In this document: in pieces, positions 30,009 through 41,686 of the stretch
How positions within the stretch are numbered: position 1 is the first letter of the stretch
Layout: each line of letters begins with the position of its first letter
Origin: Neostapfia colusana
Taxonomy: Eukaryota > Streptophyta > Magnoliopsida > Poales > Poaceae
DNA: 64,000 nt
Assembly (NCBI GenBank): GCA_030760725.1
Contig: JASWHV010000011.1
Location: forward strand, 11,619,501 to 11,683,500
Reading direction: 5' to 3'
Made by a program: the position numbers and the translations under genes
The notes under the pieces: generated by a model
The model's input: only the letters and a program-made list of their open reading frames with translations
Told to the model about the DNA's origin: nothing
Database searches by the model: none

Positions 30009-33000
30009 GTGGTTCGTTTAAACTCTCCACTCCACGAACGACATGTTCTTATTCTTGACCATTCGGTTCAAGAAACCCCAGCCACATATAACACGGAAGC
30101 CACGAAAATTGAGGATATTCGTGTGGTCCGCGAATACCCGGATGTCTTTCCGGATGATCTTCCGGGCATGCCACCCAAAAGAGATGTCGAGTTCAAGATT
30201 GAACTTGTACCTGGGACGACACCGATCTCACGAAGACCATACAAGATGGCTCCCAACGAGCTGGCTGAACTGAAGGAGCAGCTCAACAATCTAATGAAGA
30301 AGGGTTTCATTCAACCGAGTTCCTCGCCATGGGGATGCTCGGCGCTGTTTATGAAGAAGAAGGATGAAACCTTGAGGTTGTGTGTGGACTACCGACCTCT
30401 CAACTCCGTCACCATCAAGAATAAATATCCACTGCCCCGCATTGATATATTAATTGATCAACTTGTGGGTGCAAGTGTATTTTCAAAGATGGATATTCGC
30501 TCTGGATATCATCAAATCAAGTTCCGGGCGGAATATATTCCAAAGACGGCCTTCTCGACGAGATATGGGTTGTATGAATACCTCGTCATGTCCTTTGGTC
30601 TCACAAACTCTACAGCACACTTCATGTATCTCATGAACTCGGTGTTCATGCTGGAGTTGGACAAGTTTGTGGTGGTGTTCATAGACGACATCTTGGTTTA
30701 CTCCAAGTCTGAAGAGGAACACGCCAAGCACTTGCATATCATGCTTCAACGATTGCGAGACCATAAGATTTATGCCAAGTTCAGCAAGTGCAAGTTTTGG
30801 ATCAGCCAAGTGCCATTCCTTGGTCACATTATTTCTGCAGAAGGTATTGCAGTTGATCCAAGCAAAATCGAACAAGTGCTGAAATGGAAATCCCCCACAT
30901 CAGTCCATGAAGTCAGAAGTTTCCTCGGGTTAGCAGGATATTATCGGAGATTCATACTGAATTTCTCCAAGCTTGCTAAGCCGATGACTGAACTGTTGAA
31001 GAAGGGGATCAAATATGTTTGGAGCTCAGCTTGCGAAGAAGCTTTCCAAGCATTAGTGAAGCATCTTACAACAGCCCCGGTGTTAGCTCAACCGGATACA
31101 ACCAAGCCCTTCGACGCATATTGTGATGCGTCCGGTATCGGGCTTGGCTGTGTATTGATGCAAGGAGGAAGAGTGGTCGCCTATGGCTCACGTCAACTCC
31201 GTAACCACGAGCAACACTATCCGACTCATGATCTCGAGCTTGCTGCTGTGGTGTTGGCTTTAAAAATGTGGAGGCACTATTTGCTTGGGAACTTAGTGCA
31301 CCTCTACACCGACCACAAGAGTCTGAAGTATATATTCACTCAAAAGGAGTTGAATATGCGGCAACGGAGATGGCTAGAACTGATCAAAGACTATGAGATC
31401 GAGATTCACTACCATCCCAGGAAGGCAAACGTGGTTGCCGATGCCTTGAGCCGCAAATCTCATATTAATAATCTGTCCATCACCCCACTTTAAGAGGAAG
31501 AGTCGAGTCTGTACTTGGTTCCATATGGGGCGTTATATAATCTTGCTCTCATCCCAACCATAAGAGAGGAGATTATGGAAGCTCAGAAGAAGGACATGGG
31601 AATGTCGCACATTCGGAGGAGGATGAAGAATGGCAAAATGAAATGCTTCCAAAGAGATGAACACGACACTCTATGGTTTAAAGACCATATAGTGGTACCC
31701 CGTGACATGAAGCTTCGGAAGAAAATCTTGGACGAGGCTCATTTGTCCAAGTATTCTATTCATCCGGGCAGCAACAAGATGTACCAAGATCTGAAAACCA
31801 GGTTTTGGTGGACACGGATGAAAAGAGAAATCACAAAGTAGGTATCTGAATGTGATACGTGTCGGCGTGTGAAGGCCGACCATATGCGTAAAGCCGGACA
31901 GCTGCAACCATTGAACATTCCGGCGTGGAAGTGGGAGGATATTAGCATGGACTTCATAGTCGGGTTACCTCTCACGTCTCACAAGCATGACTCGATTTGG
32001 GTGATAGTCGATCGACTAACCAAGTCGGCTCATTTTATCCCCGTACATACAAAGTACGTGGCCAAGCAATATGCGGAGCTGTACATTGCAAAGATCTTGT
32101 GTTTGCACGGTGTTCCCCGCTCCATCATTTCAGATCGCGGTGCTCTGTTCGTCTCTCGGTTCTGGGAACAGCTGCACGCATCATTGGGGACCAAACTGAT
32201 CCGAAGCTCCGCGTATCACCCGCAGACGGATGGTCAAACTGAACGGGTGAATCAAGTGCTTGAAGACATGCTACGCGCTTGTGCCATCCACCACGGCAAG
32301 AATTGGAACGATCATTTGCCGTTGGCGGAGTTTTCTTTCAACAATGGCTATCAAGCTAGCATCAAGATGGCGCCGTATGAAGCTCTCTACGGCCGGAAAT
32401 GTCGCACACCTCTCAACTGGTGCGAGTCCGGCGAGCGAGTCATCTACGGCACTGAACTTGTGAATGAAGCTGAAGAACGAGTGCGAGTAATACAAGCCAA
32501 TCTCAAGGCTGCTCAATCTCGTCAGAAGAGCTATGCGGATAAAAGACACCGCCCTCTCCACTTCGACATCGGGGACCATGTGTATGTCCGTGTGTCTCCG
32601 ATGAAGGGAGTTCACCGTTTCAGAGTGAAGGGTAAACTTGCGCCGCGGTTCATTGGTCTGTTCACCGTCATTGAAAGATGCGGACCCGTGGCCTATCGCT
32701 TGGATTTACCGGCGTCACTCGCAGGCATTCACAACGTCTTCCACATCTCTCAGCTGAGGAAGTGCCTCAAACCCTCGGCTGAAATCCGCACAGAAGACAT
32801 AGAAGTTCTTCAACCGGACCTCACGTACACGGAGTATCCCATCCGAATCATCGATGAAAAGACTCGTGCCACAAGAAACCGGACCTTATGGTTCTACAAG
32901 GTCTTGTGGAGTAACCATACCGCTGATGAGGCGACATGGGAAAGTGAGATTATCTACGAACATATTATCCGGACTTGCTATCATCCTATAACCGGTGAAG

Positions 33001-33068
33001 TTTTTCCCCACATTGCTTTTCCTTTGGAATCTTGGGACGAGATTCTTTTTAAGGGGGAAGGGATGTAA
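30009..33068 (+). pseudogene. pol: Element C pol: RT, RNase H, integrase, chromodomain (two stops)
   Basis: One frame runs from the protease-RT linker to the polypurine tract. It has RT with F-I-D-D (about 30675), RNase H (YCDASG, about 31120), integrase H-H-C-C, then D (SMDFIVGLP), D (SDRGALF) and E (DGQTERV). It is interrupted only by stops at 31491-31493 and 31839-31841; the second replaces the Tyr of the KYVSECDTC motif. A one-base loss near 32948 in the chromodomain shifts the last residues, so the frame reads into the polypurine tract. There is no ATG start: the first in-frame start-like codon at 30009 is GTG. With gag absent, the element could not have moved by itself. Confidence 0.92.
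33051..33063 (+). other. Polypurine tract of element C
   Basis: AAGGGGGAAGGGA, followed by the LTR start TGTAAAATCC; upstream is the shared TTGGGACGAGATTC segment. Confidence 0.88.
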
Positions 33069-33613
33069 AATCCCCAAAAGTGGTAGCAAGAAAATTCAGC
33101 TCATGTACACTTATGAAAAATGAGGGGAATTAAAACTTTGAAGCATAATGGTTTAGACTTCCCATTCCAAACATGGAGATCTAAATGCACCACTTGGATC
33201 TTCATATTCCAAATATTCAACCTTCCAAAATTCAGCTCATTTGGAGGAGTTTTCATATTTGTTTGGGATTAAAAAGAAAAGCCCTCTAATCTGAATTTCA
33301 AATTCAGTTTCAAATTCCAATTCCCTCAATTTAAAAATTTGGTTTCACAAATGTGTTCTCCACCTTTGAATGAGCAGCCATGACAAAAATTGGAAATTTT
33401 GGAGCTGGTTTGCTATATTTTTGAGGCAATACAAAGTGGAGAATTCAAACTCCTTTTTAAATTCAAATGATCAAACCCCATTCAAATTCTACACCAGAAT
33501 TCAAACCAGTTGAATTCAGCAAATTCATACTTTACCTTGGGGTGAAGTAAAGCCTTTAATATTGAGTTGCTGGATGAAAAATATCAGAGAAATTTGACTT
33601 AACAAAGGCGGAG

Positions 33614-33754
33614 GTGGGGCCCTACTGTCAGCCAGACACAGCAAATGAACCGACCCCGTTTTCATCCGGCTGTTCACCGCGCGCCACCGGTCGACGGATG
33701 CCTCCACCGAGCTGCTTTCCCTGACGTCGGTTCACGCGCGTGGCCGTTTATACC
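33614..33754 (+). promoter_or_regulatory. Promoter-like motif and TATA-like box, C 3' LTR
   Basis: GTGGGGCCCTACTGTCAGCC at 33614-33633, about 550 bp from the LTR start, is followed by TTTATACC at 33747-33754. The order and spacing resemble E (41493 and 41679). Transcription would then start near 33780, leaving a very long R region (inference). Confidence 0.42.
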
Positions 33755-36477
33755 GGCAGCCGACTGCGGTATCTGCCCTATCCCCATTACCCCGTAGCCT
33801 CTCCACGCCCTGCTCGAGCCTCGCGAACTCAAACCCCCGCCCGGCGGAAGAACCATTCGGCTCATCGACGCCCGGCGAGCTCGGTGTGCCTCTCGCGCGG
33901 CTGAGCCATGGGAACTTTGCGCCAGGTCTCTCTCCTGCTCCTCGAAGCCTCAAGTGAACACCAGCACCGGCGGTTGGCGCCTACGAGCTGGAATTCCCTT
34001 CGGAGCTCCGGAATTGATCGTCTCTATGCCACACCGTCGCCCGACGGAGTTACAGCCTCTTCCGATCAGACAAAAGGTCCCTGAGGTGCGTGAGGAACCC
34101 TTCTTCTTTCTCTACCACCGGTTCCTGCCTTCTTAGCTCCGGTACCGAGTTTTTGTCACCGCCGGCGTTTTGCGGGCTCGGCTCACCGGTGAGGTCCCCT
34201 CTCCAGTGGTTTTCATGGAGTGCGAGCTAGGGGTCCATGTGACACTGATGCTTTTGTAGCGAACCCTAGCCCGAAAGACCCACTGTTGAGGGAGAGCGAG
34301 GTCGCCGAAGTAGGGGCCGACATGGTCACCGGTGCAAGCACCTTTCCGGCCGTTGTCATCAACTCCCGACCCCACCATCGTGTTTAGCACGGTGTAAAAC
34401 TCACAGGCGGTGATTTTGATGAAGTTTGAACCATGGGAACCCCGTCCCGGCGAGCCTCGCCGGCATGCGCCGCCGTGGGAGGCGCGGGCAGCGCGAGGAA
34501 GACGAAGGAGGGCCGGGTCCCACCGGTCAGCCTCCGTATACGCGCTGGGATCGGCCTGTGGCGCCGGATCCGGTGCGACTGCGCGGGAATAACCCCGTGG
34601 CCCCGGTGTTGCCGAAATCTCACTGGTCCGATTTAAAACAGTGGGCCCAGTTCCAATTATTTGAAGTTTCTATTAGAGAAATAATTCCAGGAATTAACTG
34701 ATCTTTACAAGCCCATAACTTTGTGTAGAAAAATCCAAAAAGAGTGAGACCAATTTTGTTTGAATTCTCATGAGGAGTACTTCACAGAGAAACCAATTTT
34801 AGGCTATGAAAATGCCCAGGAATGTCTGTATAATTGTTTTTAGTAAATCCTTTAGGGATTTATTACAGGAGCAATTCTTTATGAAATATTCCCAAATTTG
34901 GACAGCAAATCCTTTCCATAGTTACTGATCTCCAGTAAAAATTTGGGCTTCATTGGAGATAATTTGCTAGGCTAAACTGCCTTCCCAAGTTCAGCCTTTA
35001 TTTGGAAATTCAAATTTAAACAGAAGCTTTTTCAGAACTCTGGCCCAACTTCAAAAATTCATATCTCTCTGATGGTAGCTCCAAAAATGGTGAAGCAAAT
35101 TTTGTTAGAACCATGGAGACTTACCATAATCAGATCTTCCACCATTAGCTATGTCAAAGCTCCTGAACTGGGCTCAAAATTCAGAGAAGCATTGTACTTG
35201 TGGGAATTTTTAAGACTACATTGCGCAATGACATATATCCAAATTTGGCTCAAATCATCCTTAGCGAGTCTAGTATCCACTGTAAAATTCCCAAAGCCAA
35301 TTAAGGATTTTAAATAGCAGTATCTATGAATAGAAGTTCAATTCTTATAAATCCTTAATACTTACACATGAATTTATTACATTTCATAATAGTGACCGAA
35401 GTTGAGGACGCACCGGAGCCTTTGGACGTCCTGCCACCAGAAGCTGACTTCCCATTTAACTCGCAACCAGGCAAGCCCCGGTTTGCACTTAAGTACTTTT
35501 TATAAAGTTTTTCATTTGTATCACTTATGTCTAGGTTGAAATGTATGCATTAGAGTTAGGGTGATTGAAACCCCACTTGCATAGCCTTTTTAACTCCTAT
35601 GAAGGGTTGGGTAGTTACAAACTCGACGAGTAGAGAATGCCATGCTAATGTTTAGGATCTCGGTAGAAGTCGAGTAGTTGGAAGCTACTCGCGAGATAGT
35701 ACTTATCATATGGAATGAGAAGAGGTAGAAAATGGCTTAAGTTATGAAAATGAGACCCAGCAGGGGGGATAGGAAGCAGTGAGCAGAGGTCTCACGTGCG
35801 TAGCCCTGTTGGTGTTGGTTGAGGACCGTCCGTGTGCGGCCCTGCTGAACAAGTATCGAACAGTACCGGATGCATACTGGCATATGGGAACCAGGAAACC
35901 GATGTAATTGGTTAACCTGGATGCAAAGGCTTACCCAACCGTAAATAGGAGTGGGTTGAGGGTAGCAAGGTGTAAATCTGCCGGTGTGCACAGTCACGCT
36001 CCACGCGGGGACCTCCTGCTCGTTATGGATGGACCGGTTCGGCATTTGGGTTGCCTTTGAAAGGTTGTTGCATACAACAGAGTAGGAAGGGGTGTGGAAT
36101 CACGCTTCTGAAAGTGGGTGTATGCAACGTGTTATCCGGGTGTGTCTTGATTGCAATCACCGTCCCTCGCGGTTATTTGAGTACTCGCTTGTTCACTGCG
36201 CTGTGACGTAGTAAGAAGTGAAATAAGCCAACTGAAAATGCTGTATTGATCTATAAGGTCTTGAATACCTTGATTGCTGTAGTTATAGAGCTAATTAAGT
36301 TTATATTCCACTTTGGGCATCACCACATCGGAGGAAAGCGTTTCTTGTTTGATTGTGGACTTCCGATATGAGGGCTGCCTAAGGCTCATTAACCTGTTGC
36401 TATAAAACTGAAAATAAGGATCAACATGTAGGCGTGTTTTTATTGCAAAGTCCTTTTCCTATCTTACCCATCCCTTC

Positions 36478-36533
36478 ATGTAGAGTTCCATGCCTAGGGT
36501 TGACGGTTAAGACTTGCTGAGCCTTCGTGCTCA
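36478..36533 (+). promoter_or_regulatory. Conserved LTR stem-loop element, C 3' LTR
   Basis: CATGTAGAGTTCCATG block followed by TGAGC/GCTCA arms at 36518-36533. Confidence 0.6.
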
Positions 36534-36726
36534 CGGTTGCAATAATTGAGCTGTGTGCAGGTGAGAGTTATGAGGAGGGATCCAAGGACGAGGCGATGTC
36601 CCCGTCGGGGTACACGTCCGAGCTGGAGCCCTGCACGCCACCGTGATCTCCGGTTCCTTGCTGCTAGTGTGTAGCGTCCCCGGTCTGGACAGCTACACTT
36701 TTGCATAGTTAGAATGAAAGAGTGTT

Positions 36727-36732
36727 AATAAA
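36727..36732 (+). terminator. Polyadenylation-like AATAAA, C 3' LTR
   Basis: AATAAA about 170 bp before the LTR end, also present in the 5' LTR fragment (about 28348). It is a plausible near-upstream element for 3' end formation. Confidence 0.4.
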
Positions 36733-36902
36733 GAATACTTCCGCTGTATAGTTATATTTTGTAAAAGACTTCCGCTGTTTTATATCAAATAAAAGTTTGT
36801 ATGTTGTTCCTTAATTCTTTTCGTGTGTGCTGTTGGGTGCCGCATCGCACGGCACCACCCTATGCGATCCTGGAGTGGGTGAACCACGGGGTGGTCCCCA
36901 CA

Positions 36903-37821
36903 GCACAACGCACCGATTTATAGGTGTAGGCTGAGGGCAGCAAAGTGTAAATCTGCTAACAGGCATAGAGAGATGCTCCGTGTAGGGAACCTAATGCTCG
37001 TTTCGGTGCGACCGGTTCGACGTTTGGGCTGTTGGATGAAAGGTTGTCCCGTACGGCATCAAGTGAGCATGCTGTGCAGCTCCACGGGTGGGTGTATGTG
37101 ACGTGCTCTTTGGGTATCCCTGCAGGTGTATATCGAGTCGATTCGCCGTCCCTCACAGTGACGAGTACCGCTTGTTCACTCCATCGTAACGTAGATAAAC
37201 TATGGAATGTTATGATTCAATTCTGCTGATATGTATAATTGTATTGCTACATGTGTGCCACCAAATATTGCTCACTAAATTTCAAATTCATGAACTGCTA
37301 AATTGTGGCTAAAAGATGAAAAAAGGATGAACTGGTAGGCATGTACATTTGCTGCTAATTACCATCCCATGTTCTATATACACTACATGTAGAGTTTCAT
37401 GCCTAGGTGAGTCGGTTAAGTCTTGTTGAGCCATCGTGCTCACGGTTGCTGCTATAAGTGTTTTTCAGGTGAGGAGCATCCCACGGACTCGGGTTACGAG
37501 TCCACCGGCGAGGGCTACCCTCCGTCGGGGACCACGGCTGAGTGGGAGCTGTACACGCCGCGCTGAGCTGAGGAGTGCAGCTAGTGTGGGTTGCCCTAGG
37601 GCTGGGCAACCAACTTTTGCTAGATAGGTGGCGTGAGTTTTATAAAAGTTAGCTTCCGCTTTTGTAATCCAAATACAAGTTTGTAACTGAAGTCTTGTAC
37701 TAGTTTGTACATATTCAGTTAGTTTTCTATGTAATACAATATTTCCTTATGATGTGTGCTGTCGGGTGTCGCATCGTGCCACCCTCTGTGATCCTGGATG
37801 AGCGGATTCAGGTCCGCCACA
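36903..37821 (+). repeat. 5' LTR of element D, 3' fragment
   Basis: Aligns with about 50802-51719 and ends GGTCCGCCACA before the PBS. It carries a 14-bp insertion relative to the 3' copy near 37250 and lacks 5 bp near 37780. The remainder is expected to the left of the window. Confidence 0.93.
37385..37442 (+). promoter_or_regulatory. Conserved LTR stem-loop element, D 5' LTR
   Basis: CATGTAGAGTTTCATG block, then TGAGC/GCTCA arms at 37427-37442 (loop CATCGT). Confidence 0.6.
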
Positions 37822-37824
37822 GGC

Positions 37825-37836
37825 TGGTATCATAGC
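37825..37836 (+). other. Primer binding site of element D (one mismatch)
   Basis: TGGTATCATAGC: the same site as in A with G changed to T at the ninth base, consistent with decay after insertion. Confidence 0.88.
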
Positions 37837-37889
37837 TGCATTGGGGATAGCACATTAATTAAGGATTGTATTACGGGAAAACTTAGGTT

Positions 37890-37899
37890 ACGGTGAGGA
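37890..37899 (+). other. Splice-donor-like site after the PBS, element D
   Basis: ACG/GTGAGGA with GT at 37893-37894, at the same position relative to the PBS as in A and B. Confidence 0.4.
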
Positions 37900-38033
37900 T
37901 TCGCTAGTTTGCCCAAGTAAGGACTATAATAGCATAGTTACTTAAAGTGGCAAGATTAACATATGTGTTATGATTCTGAATTTTTATTATGTAATGACGC
38001 ACCTACGCTCAGGTATGAATGGTAAGGAACGTC

Positions 38034-38111
38034 ACCGAAAGTGGTTCAATTTTGGTTAGCTTCCCTGACGAGGATTGTGGTTCAGGGATAGGTCTCACAG
38101 CTTGAGTGAGA
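38034..38111 (+). other. Leader hairpins 4 and 5, element D
   Basis: ACCGAAA/TTTTGGT at 38034-38056 pairs with one G-U wobble, where A and B have G-C. TCTCAC/GTGAGA at 38093-38111 is one pair shorter than in A and B. Confidence 0.55.
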
Positions 38112-38365
38112 CGTCAATATGAAACTCTTGGACTCTTCATGTTCCTGAATTCATATGAAACGCTGATCCCTAGCGTGCATTAGGCAAGCAAGTGGAGACC
38201 CCATCGTGTGGTCAGTAATGCGATAGTGTGTTCGTCTGGAAATATCCCAGGGGGACATACGCAGAGCTTTCCATCGGCGTGCCCTGCAGGGCAGTAGGTG
38301 GTATCTGTTGGGGTGATAAAATTCCCAACCGTGACGAACCGTTCGTGCTCCACTCAGGTTCCACG

Positions 38366-38441
38366 TCGTGTGGTGTTAAAACACGATCACGTACCTTGAG
38401 ACGTGGCTTAAGTCAAGGACGGCCGTATGGCAATGATACGG
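38366..38441 (+). other. Three-hairpin leader module, element D
   Basis: Hairpin 1 at 38366-38386 (TCGTGT/ACACGA), hairpin 2 at 38394-38418 (CCTTGA/TCAAGG), hairpin 3 at 38423-38441 (CCGTAT/ATACGG). Confidence 0.7.
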
Positions 38442-38773
38442 GCGTTTGTATTTACTTTCAAATATGGACCTGCCTGAAATGAAAATAACCTTTGAGTGCA
38501 TCATTATTGGGTGTTCTTCTGCAGGTACTAACCACGTATGTATCCCGTGTAGTATACATGTGCGAGAGCCCGTTTAGTGCCACAATCGAGACGTATATGC
38601 CGGTATAATCCGGTTAGGATTTTCTTTTTGTGAGGAACGTAGTACCGACATATCATAGGCTTGTGCATGAAAGATAATGATAACAAGGAACTAAAATCAC
38701 CAAGATTCAACAATTAGAACCCTGTTTGGGTAGAAAAACTCAATAGTTGATCCGTGTAGCTCCAAGGGATTGA

Positions 38774-38793
38774 AAAACAGAGTGCTCTGTTTT
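38774..38793 (+). other. AAAACAGAG/CTCTGTTTT palindrome in D leader
   Basis: Nine-base arms around TG; equivalent to 22872-22889 in B. Confidence 0.45.
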
Positions 38794-39797
38794 GGCAGCA
38801 AGTCTGCTGAACTTTGACAGAGCATAACTCACAGATTATTTAGCCAGTGGAGGTGTGGGATATAGTTATGGAAAGGTGTTTAAGTACTATACAACCTTGT
38901 TGTAGACTTCCAGAGTTAAATTACACCTTAAGATGGCTTAAATCCCAGAGGAATGTAAACTGTCCAGAACCAGGACAGATTTAAACTACTCTCTGGACTG
39001 TTCTGTTTTTTCAAGCATAACTTCCTGTAAAAAATTCTAAATTATCATATGATGCATATTTGGAAAGGGTAGGAGAGGTGTTACATCTTGTTAATTCAAG
39101 TTTCTGCAATTTCAGCGCAGAATTCAGTGGAAATTAGAGTTGAAAACAGCAACTTCCAAAGGAGGTGCTGTTGAAATTCTTCAAAAAATTCTGTTGACTT
39201 TGAATTACCATAACTTTTAAACCAGAGCTGATCTGAGGGCAAATAAATACTCATTGGAAATATACTGAAGTTAACTTTAACTTTGGTATTCAGATTGAGA
39301 CATGAAAATGCCCAGCACCAGGTCAAAATCTGGGATATGTAGAAACTGGTCATTCTGGCAGAGGGATAACAGTTGAACTCATTTGAGAGATTGTTGTACC
39401 CTAGGGGGTTTAAGTACTTCCAATGGGTAGCACATACTAATGAGCGGTTATCTTCGACCAGTGAAAGAATTGAGTATATGCCGTACTCAAGTTTCTTTTG
39501 CTAGAGACCATGTTTGTGCCGTATTGAAGATAAAAGGGTAGTATACGTGATGACAAAGCGATTTTAACGTCTCGTAGTGACCAAACCTAGTTGAGATGAA
39601 CTTCTAAAGAGGAAGTCCGTCAAGTTGGATTTAACTAGCTTGTATTTGGTCTGGTAACGGTGTAGCTTGTGCAAAGTTGTTACATTATCTGTATACGAGA
39701 TGTATCGCATGTTTTATTGTCATTATGTTTTATGCCCATTGTATTGGACTGCATGAAGTATGTTGCAGGACTGATGTTTATTGTCGTATGATTGCAG

Positions 39798-40932
39798 ATG
39801 GTTCACACTTAGACCACGCATGAGATTGGTGGCTCTAGCCAGCAGGGGGGTGATGACTCCCTGCCACCTGCCTACGACAGCACCCCGCAGCAACAACCAC
39901 CACCACCGCCTCCGCTTACGCTAGCGGATGTGATCGCAGCCCTGGTCGGTAATTGTGAGGAGCAGACCGACCTGCTCCACACAATCGTGCAGAATACGTC
40001 CCAGGCGGGGAGGGGGGCGTCAAGAGAGGGGGCCCCGTGAGCCCCATGTTGTGACGTACTCGTACTTCATGAGTACGCACCCTCCGGTGTTCAGTGAAGC
40101 AGCAGAACCCCTGGAGGCCGAGAACTGGCTGCGGACAATTGAGTATAAATTCGGGCTGCTGCAATGTACGGAGCGGCAGAAGACTCTGTTTGTGGTGCAG
40201 CAGCTTCAGGGTGCCGCTGGTGCGTGGTGGGCGAACTATGTCGCCTCACAGCTGGCTGGCCATGCCATGGAGTGGGAAGAATTCCGGGAGGCGTTCCGCG
40301 CTTACCATATCCCTCCCGGGATAATGAAGCGGAAGTTCCAAGAGTTCTTGGAGCTGAAGCAGGGTGGGAGGAGTGCCCATGACTACTCCCGTGCCTTCAA
40401 CCATCTGGCGCAATATGCGTCGGATTACGTCTCCACCGAGGAGAAGAAGCGAGAGCACTTCTATCGGGGGTTACACCCCGAGATGAAGACGCATCTTGTC
40501 CAATGCAATCGCGGCACCTTCAACGATCTCGTTAATGCCGCGATCATGCAAGAAGACGCTCAGCGAGAATTGGTGGCTGAGCAGCGAAAGCGCAGCACTC
40601 CACCCAGCAGTAGGGGTGGAGCTCCTCAGAAATACCGTATGGTGTATCGGACACCATCCGGTCAGCAGTGGCATCCACCGGCGCGACCTCAGCAGTTCGG
40701 CGGTCGTTCTTTTCAGCCACCCCCGTTCCGACCGCCGATGCCACCACCATGACTGCAAAAGCAGCAGCAGATGGTACCCCGGGCGTTTCCACCACAACAA
40801 CGCGCCCCAGGTTTCCGTCCGCCGATCAGCGGAGGACCGCCTCGCTACACTTGCTTTTCGTGTGGCCAGGCGGGCCATTTCTCGAAGGACTGTCCCCAGG
40901 GGCAGCAGAGCAGCGGGCAAGCCCAGTTCCAG
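39798..40932 (+). pseudogene. gag: Element D gag, N-terminal part
   Basis: It starts at the ATG at 39798, aligned with A's gag start. It has a stop at codon 5 (39810-39812), a frameshift near 40010, the gag domain (FREAFRAYHIPPGIMKRKF, about 40280) and a TGA near 40750 where A has an Arg codon. The zinc knuckle CFSCGQAGHFSKDC is at about 40853-40894. The frame is broken by E at 40932 and resumes at 45195. Confidence 0.92.
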
Positions 40933-41492
40933 TGTAAAGGTCTCAAAATTATGAATACAAAGAAACACTTGTTTGCAAAAGTGGGTTTCATGTGTATGAA
41001 ATTTGGGACTTGTTAAAACTTTTCCCCACATGTGATAACACACATGAGGGCTTTATTCACACAAGTCAAATGTTTATTTGAAAACTTGGAACCCTAGAGG
41101 GGTCTAAAACAAAGATGGGAAGTTCCCATATGTGTGGAGAAACAAAAATCAGATATGGAACAATTTGTTCAAACAAAAATTCAAATGAGAACAACACAAT
41201 GGAATTCAAAACTGTTGTGCTAAAAATCTCATTTGCAGCAGCCAAAATAAAAATCAGATTTCATATTTGAATTCCTTGGGTCCAAATTGGGGGGTGTGCA
41301 AAGTTTCATGATTTATGAAAATGAATTGCAACCCATTTTCGAAATTGGACTTTAAATGACAAAGAATTCAAACACCCATTTGAATTTGGATAAAACTTAC
41401 CCAATTATCCAAATGCCTCTCAGATTTAAACTTCCACAATTGAATTCCATCAAATTCAAATTTGGGAGATATTTTAGAAGAGATAAGGAGGA

Positions 41493-41686
41493 CTGACATG
41501 TGGGACCCACATGTCATTGGGAGCACTGAAATTGCAAAAGATCTTCAGTCCTCAGTCTTCATTTGCTTTCCTCCCACGCGAAGCAACGGCCGAAGCCGAC
41601 CTCCCTCCGCTAGACACCGAGCTCAGCCGGCAGCCACCTCCTGCTGGATTTCATTGCGCTGGAGAGCCACCCGACCGTCTTATACC
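41493..41686 (+). promoter_or_regulatory. Promoter-like motif and TATA-like box, solo LTR E
   Basis: TGACATGTGGGACCCACATGTCA, a long near-perfect palindrome at about 41493-41516, is about 560 bp from the LTR start. CTTATACC follows at 41679-41686. Confidence 0.45.

Larger units (their letters stand above)
28214..36902 (+). mobile_element. Element C: Ty3/gypsy chromovirus lacking gag and protease
   Basis: This plus-strand element's 5' LTR is split by B. Only its last 310 bp (28214-28523) are in view, followed by a PBS, a leader, pol, a polypurine tract and a complete 3' LTR. The leader passes directly into the linker before RT, so gag and most of the protease are deleted. Its 3' end at 36902 abuts the 5' LTR of D; the flanking GCACA at 36903 should be the target duplication. 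The 310-bp overlap of its LTRs differs at about 14 positions (4.5 percent). Confidence 0.94.
33064..36902 (+). repeat. 3' LTR of element C (complete, 3839 bp)
   Basis: Begins TGTAAAATCCCC and ends GGTCCCCACA. A GC-rich island lies at about 33600-34640. The LTR family differs from A/D and B/E in most of its length but shares their promoter-like motif and stem-loop block. No gene is seen inside. Confidence 0.94.
37837..39797 (+). other. Leader of element D
   Basis: About 2 kb of untranslated sequence with a donor-like site (37891), hairpins 4 and 5, the three-hairpin module, a 20-bp palindrome and a final ATTGCAG before the gag ATG. I see no supported gene. Confidence 0.72.
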
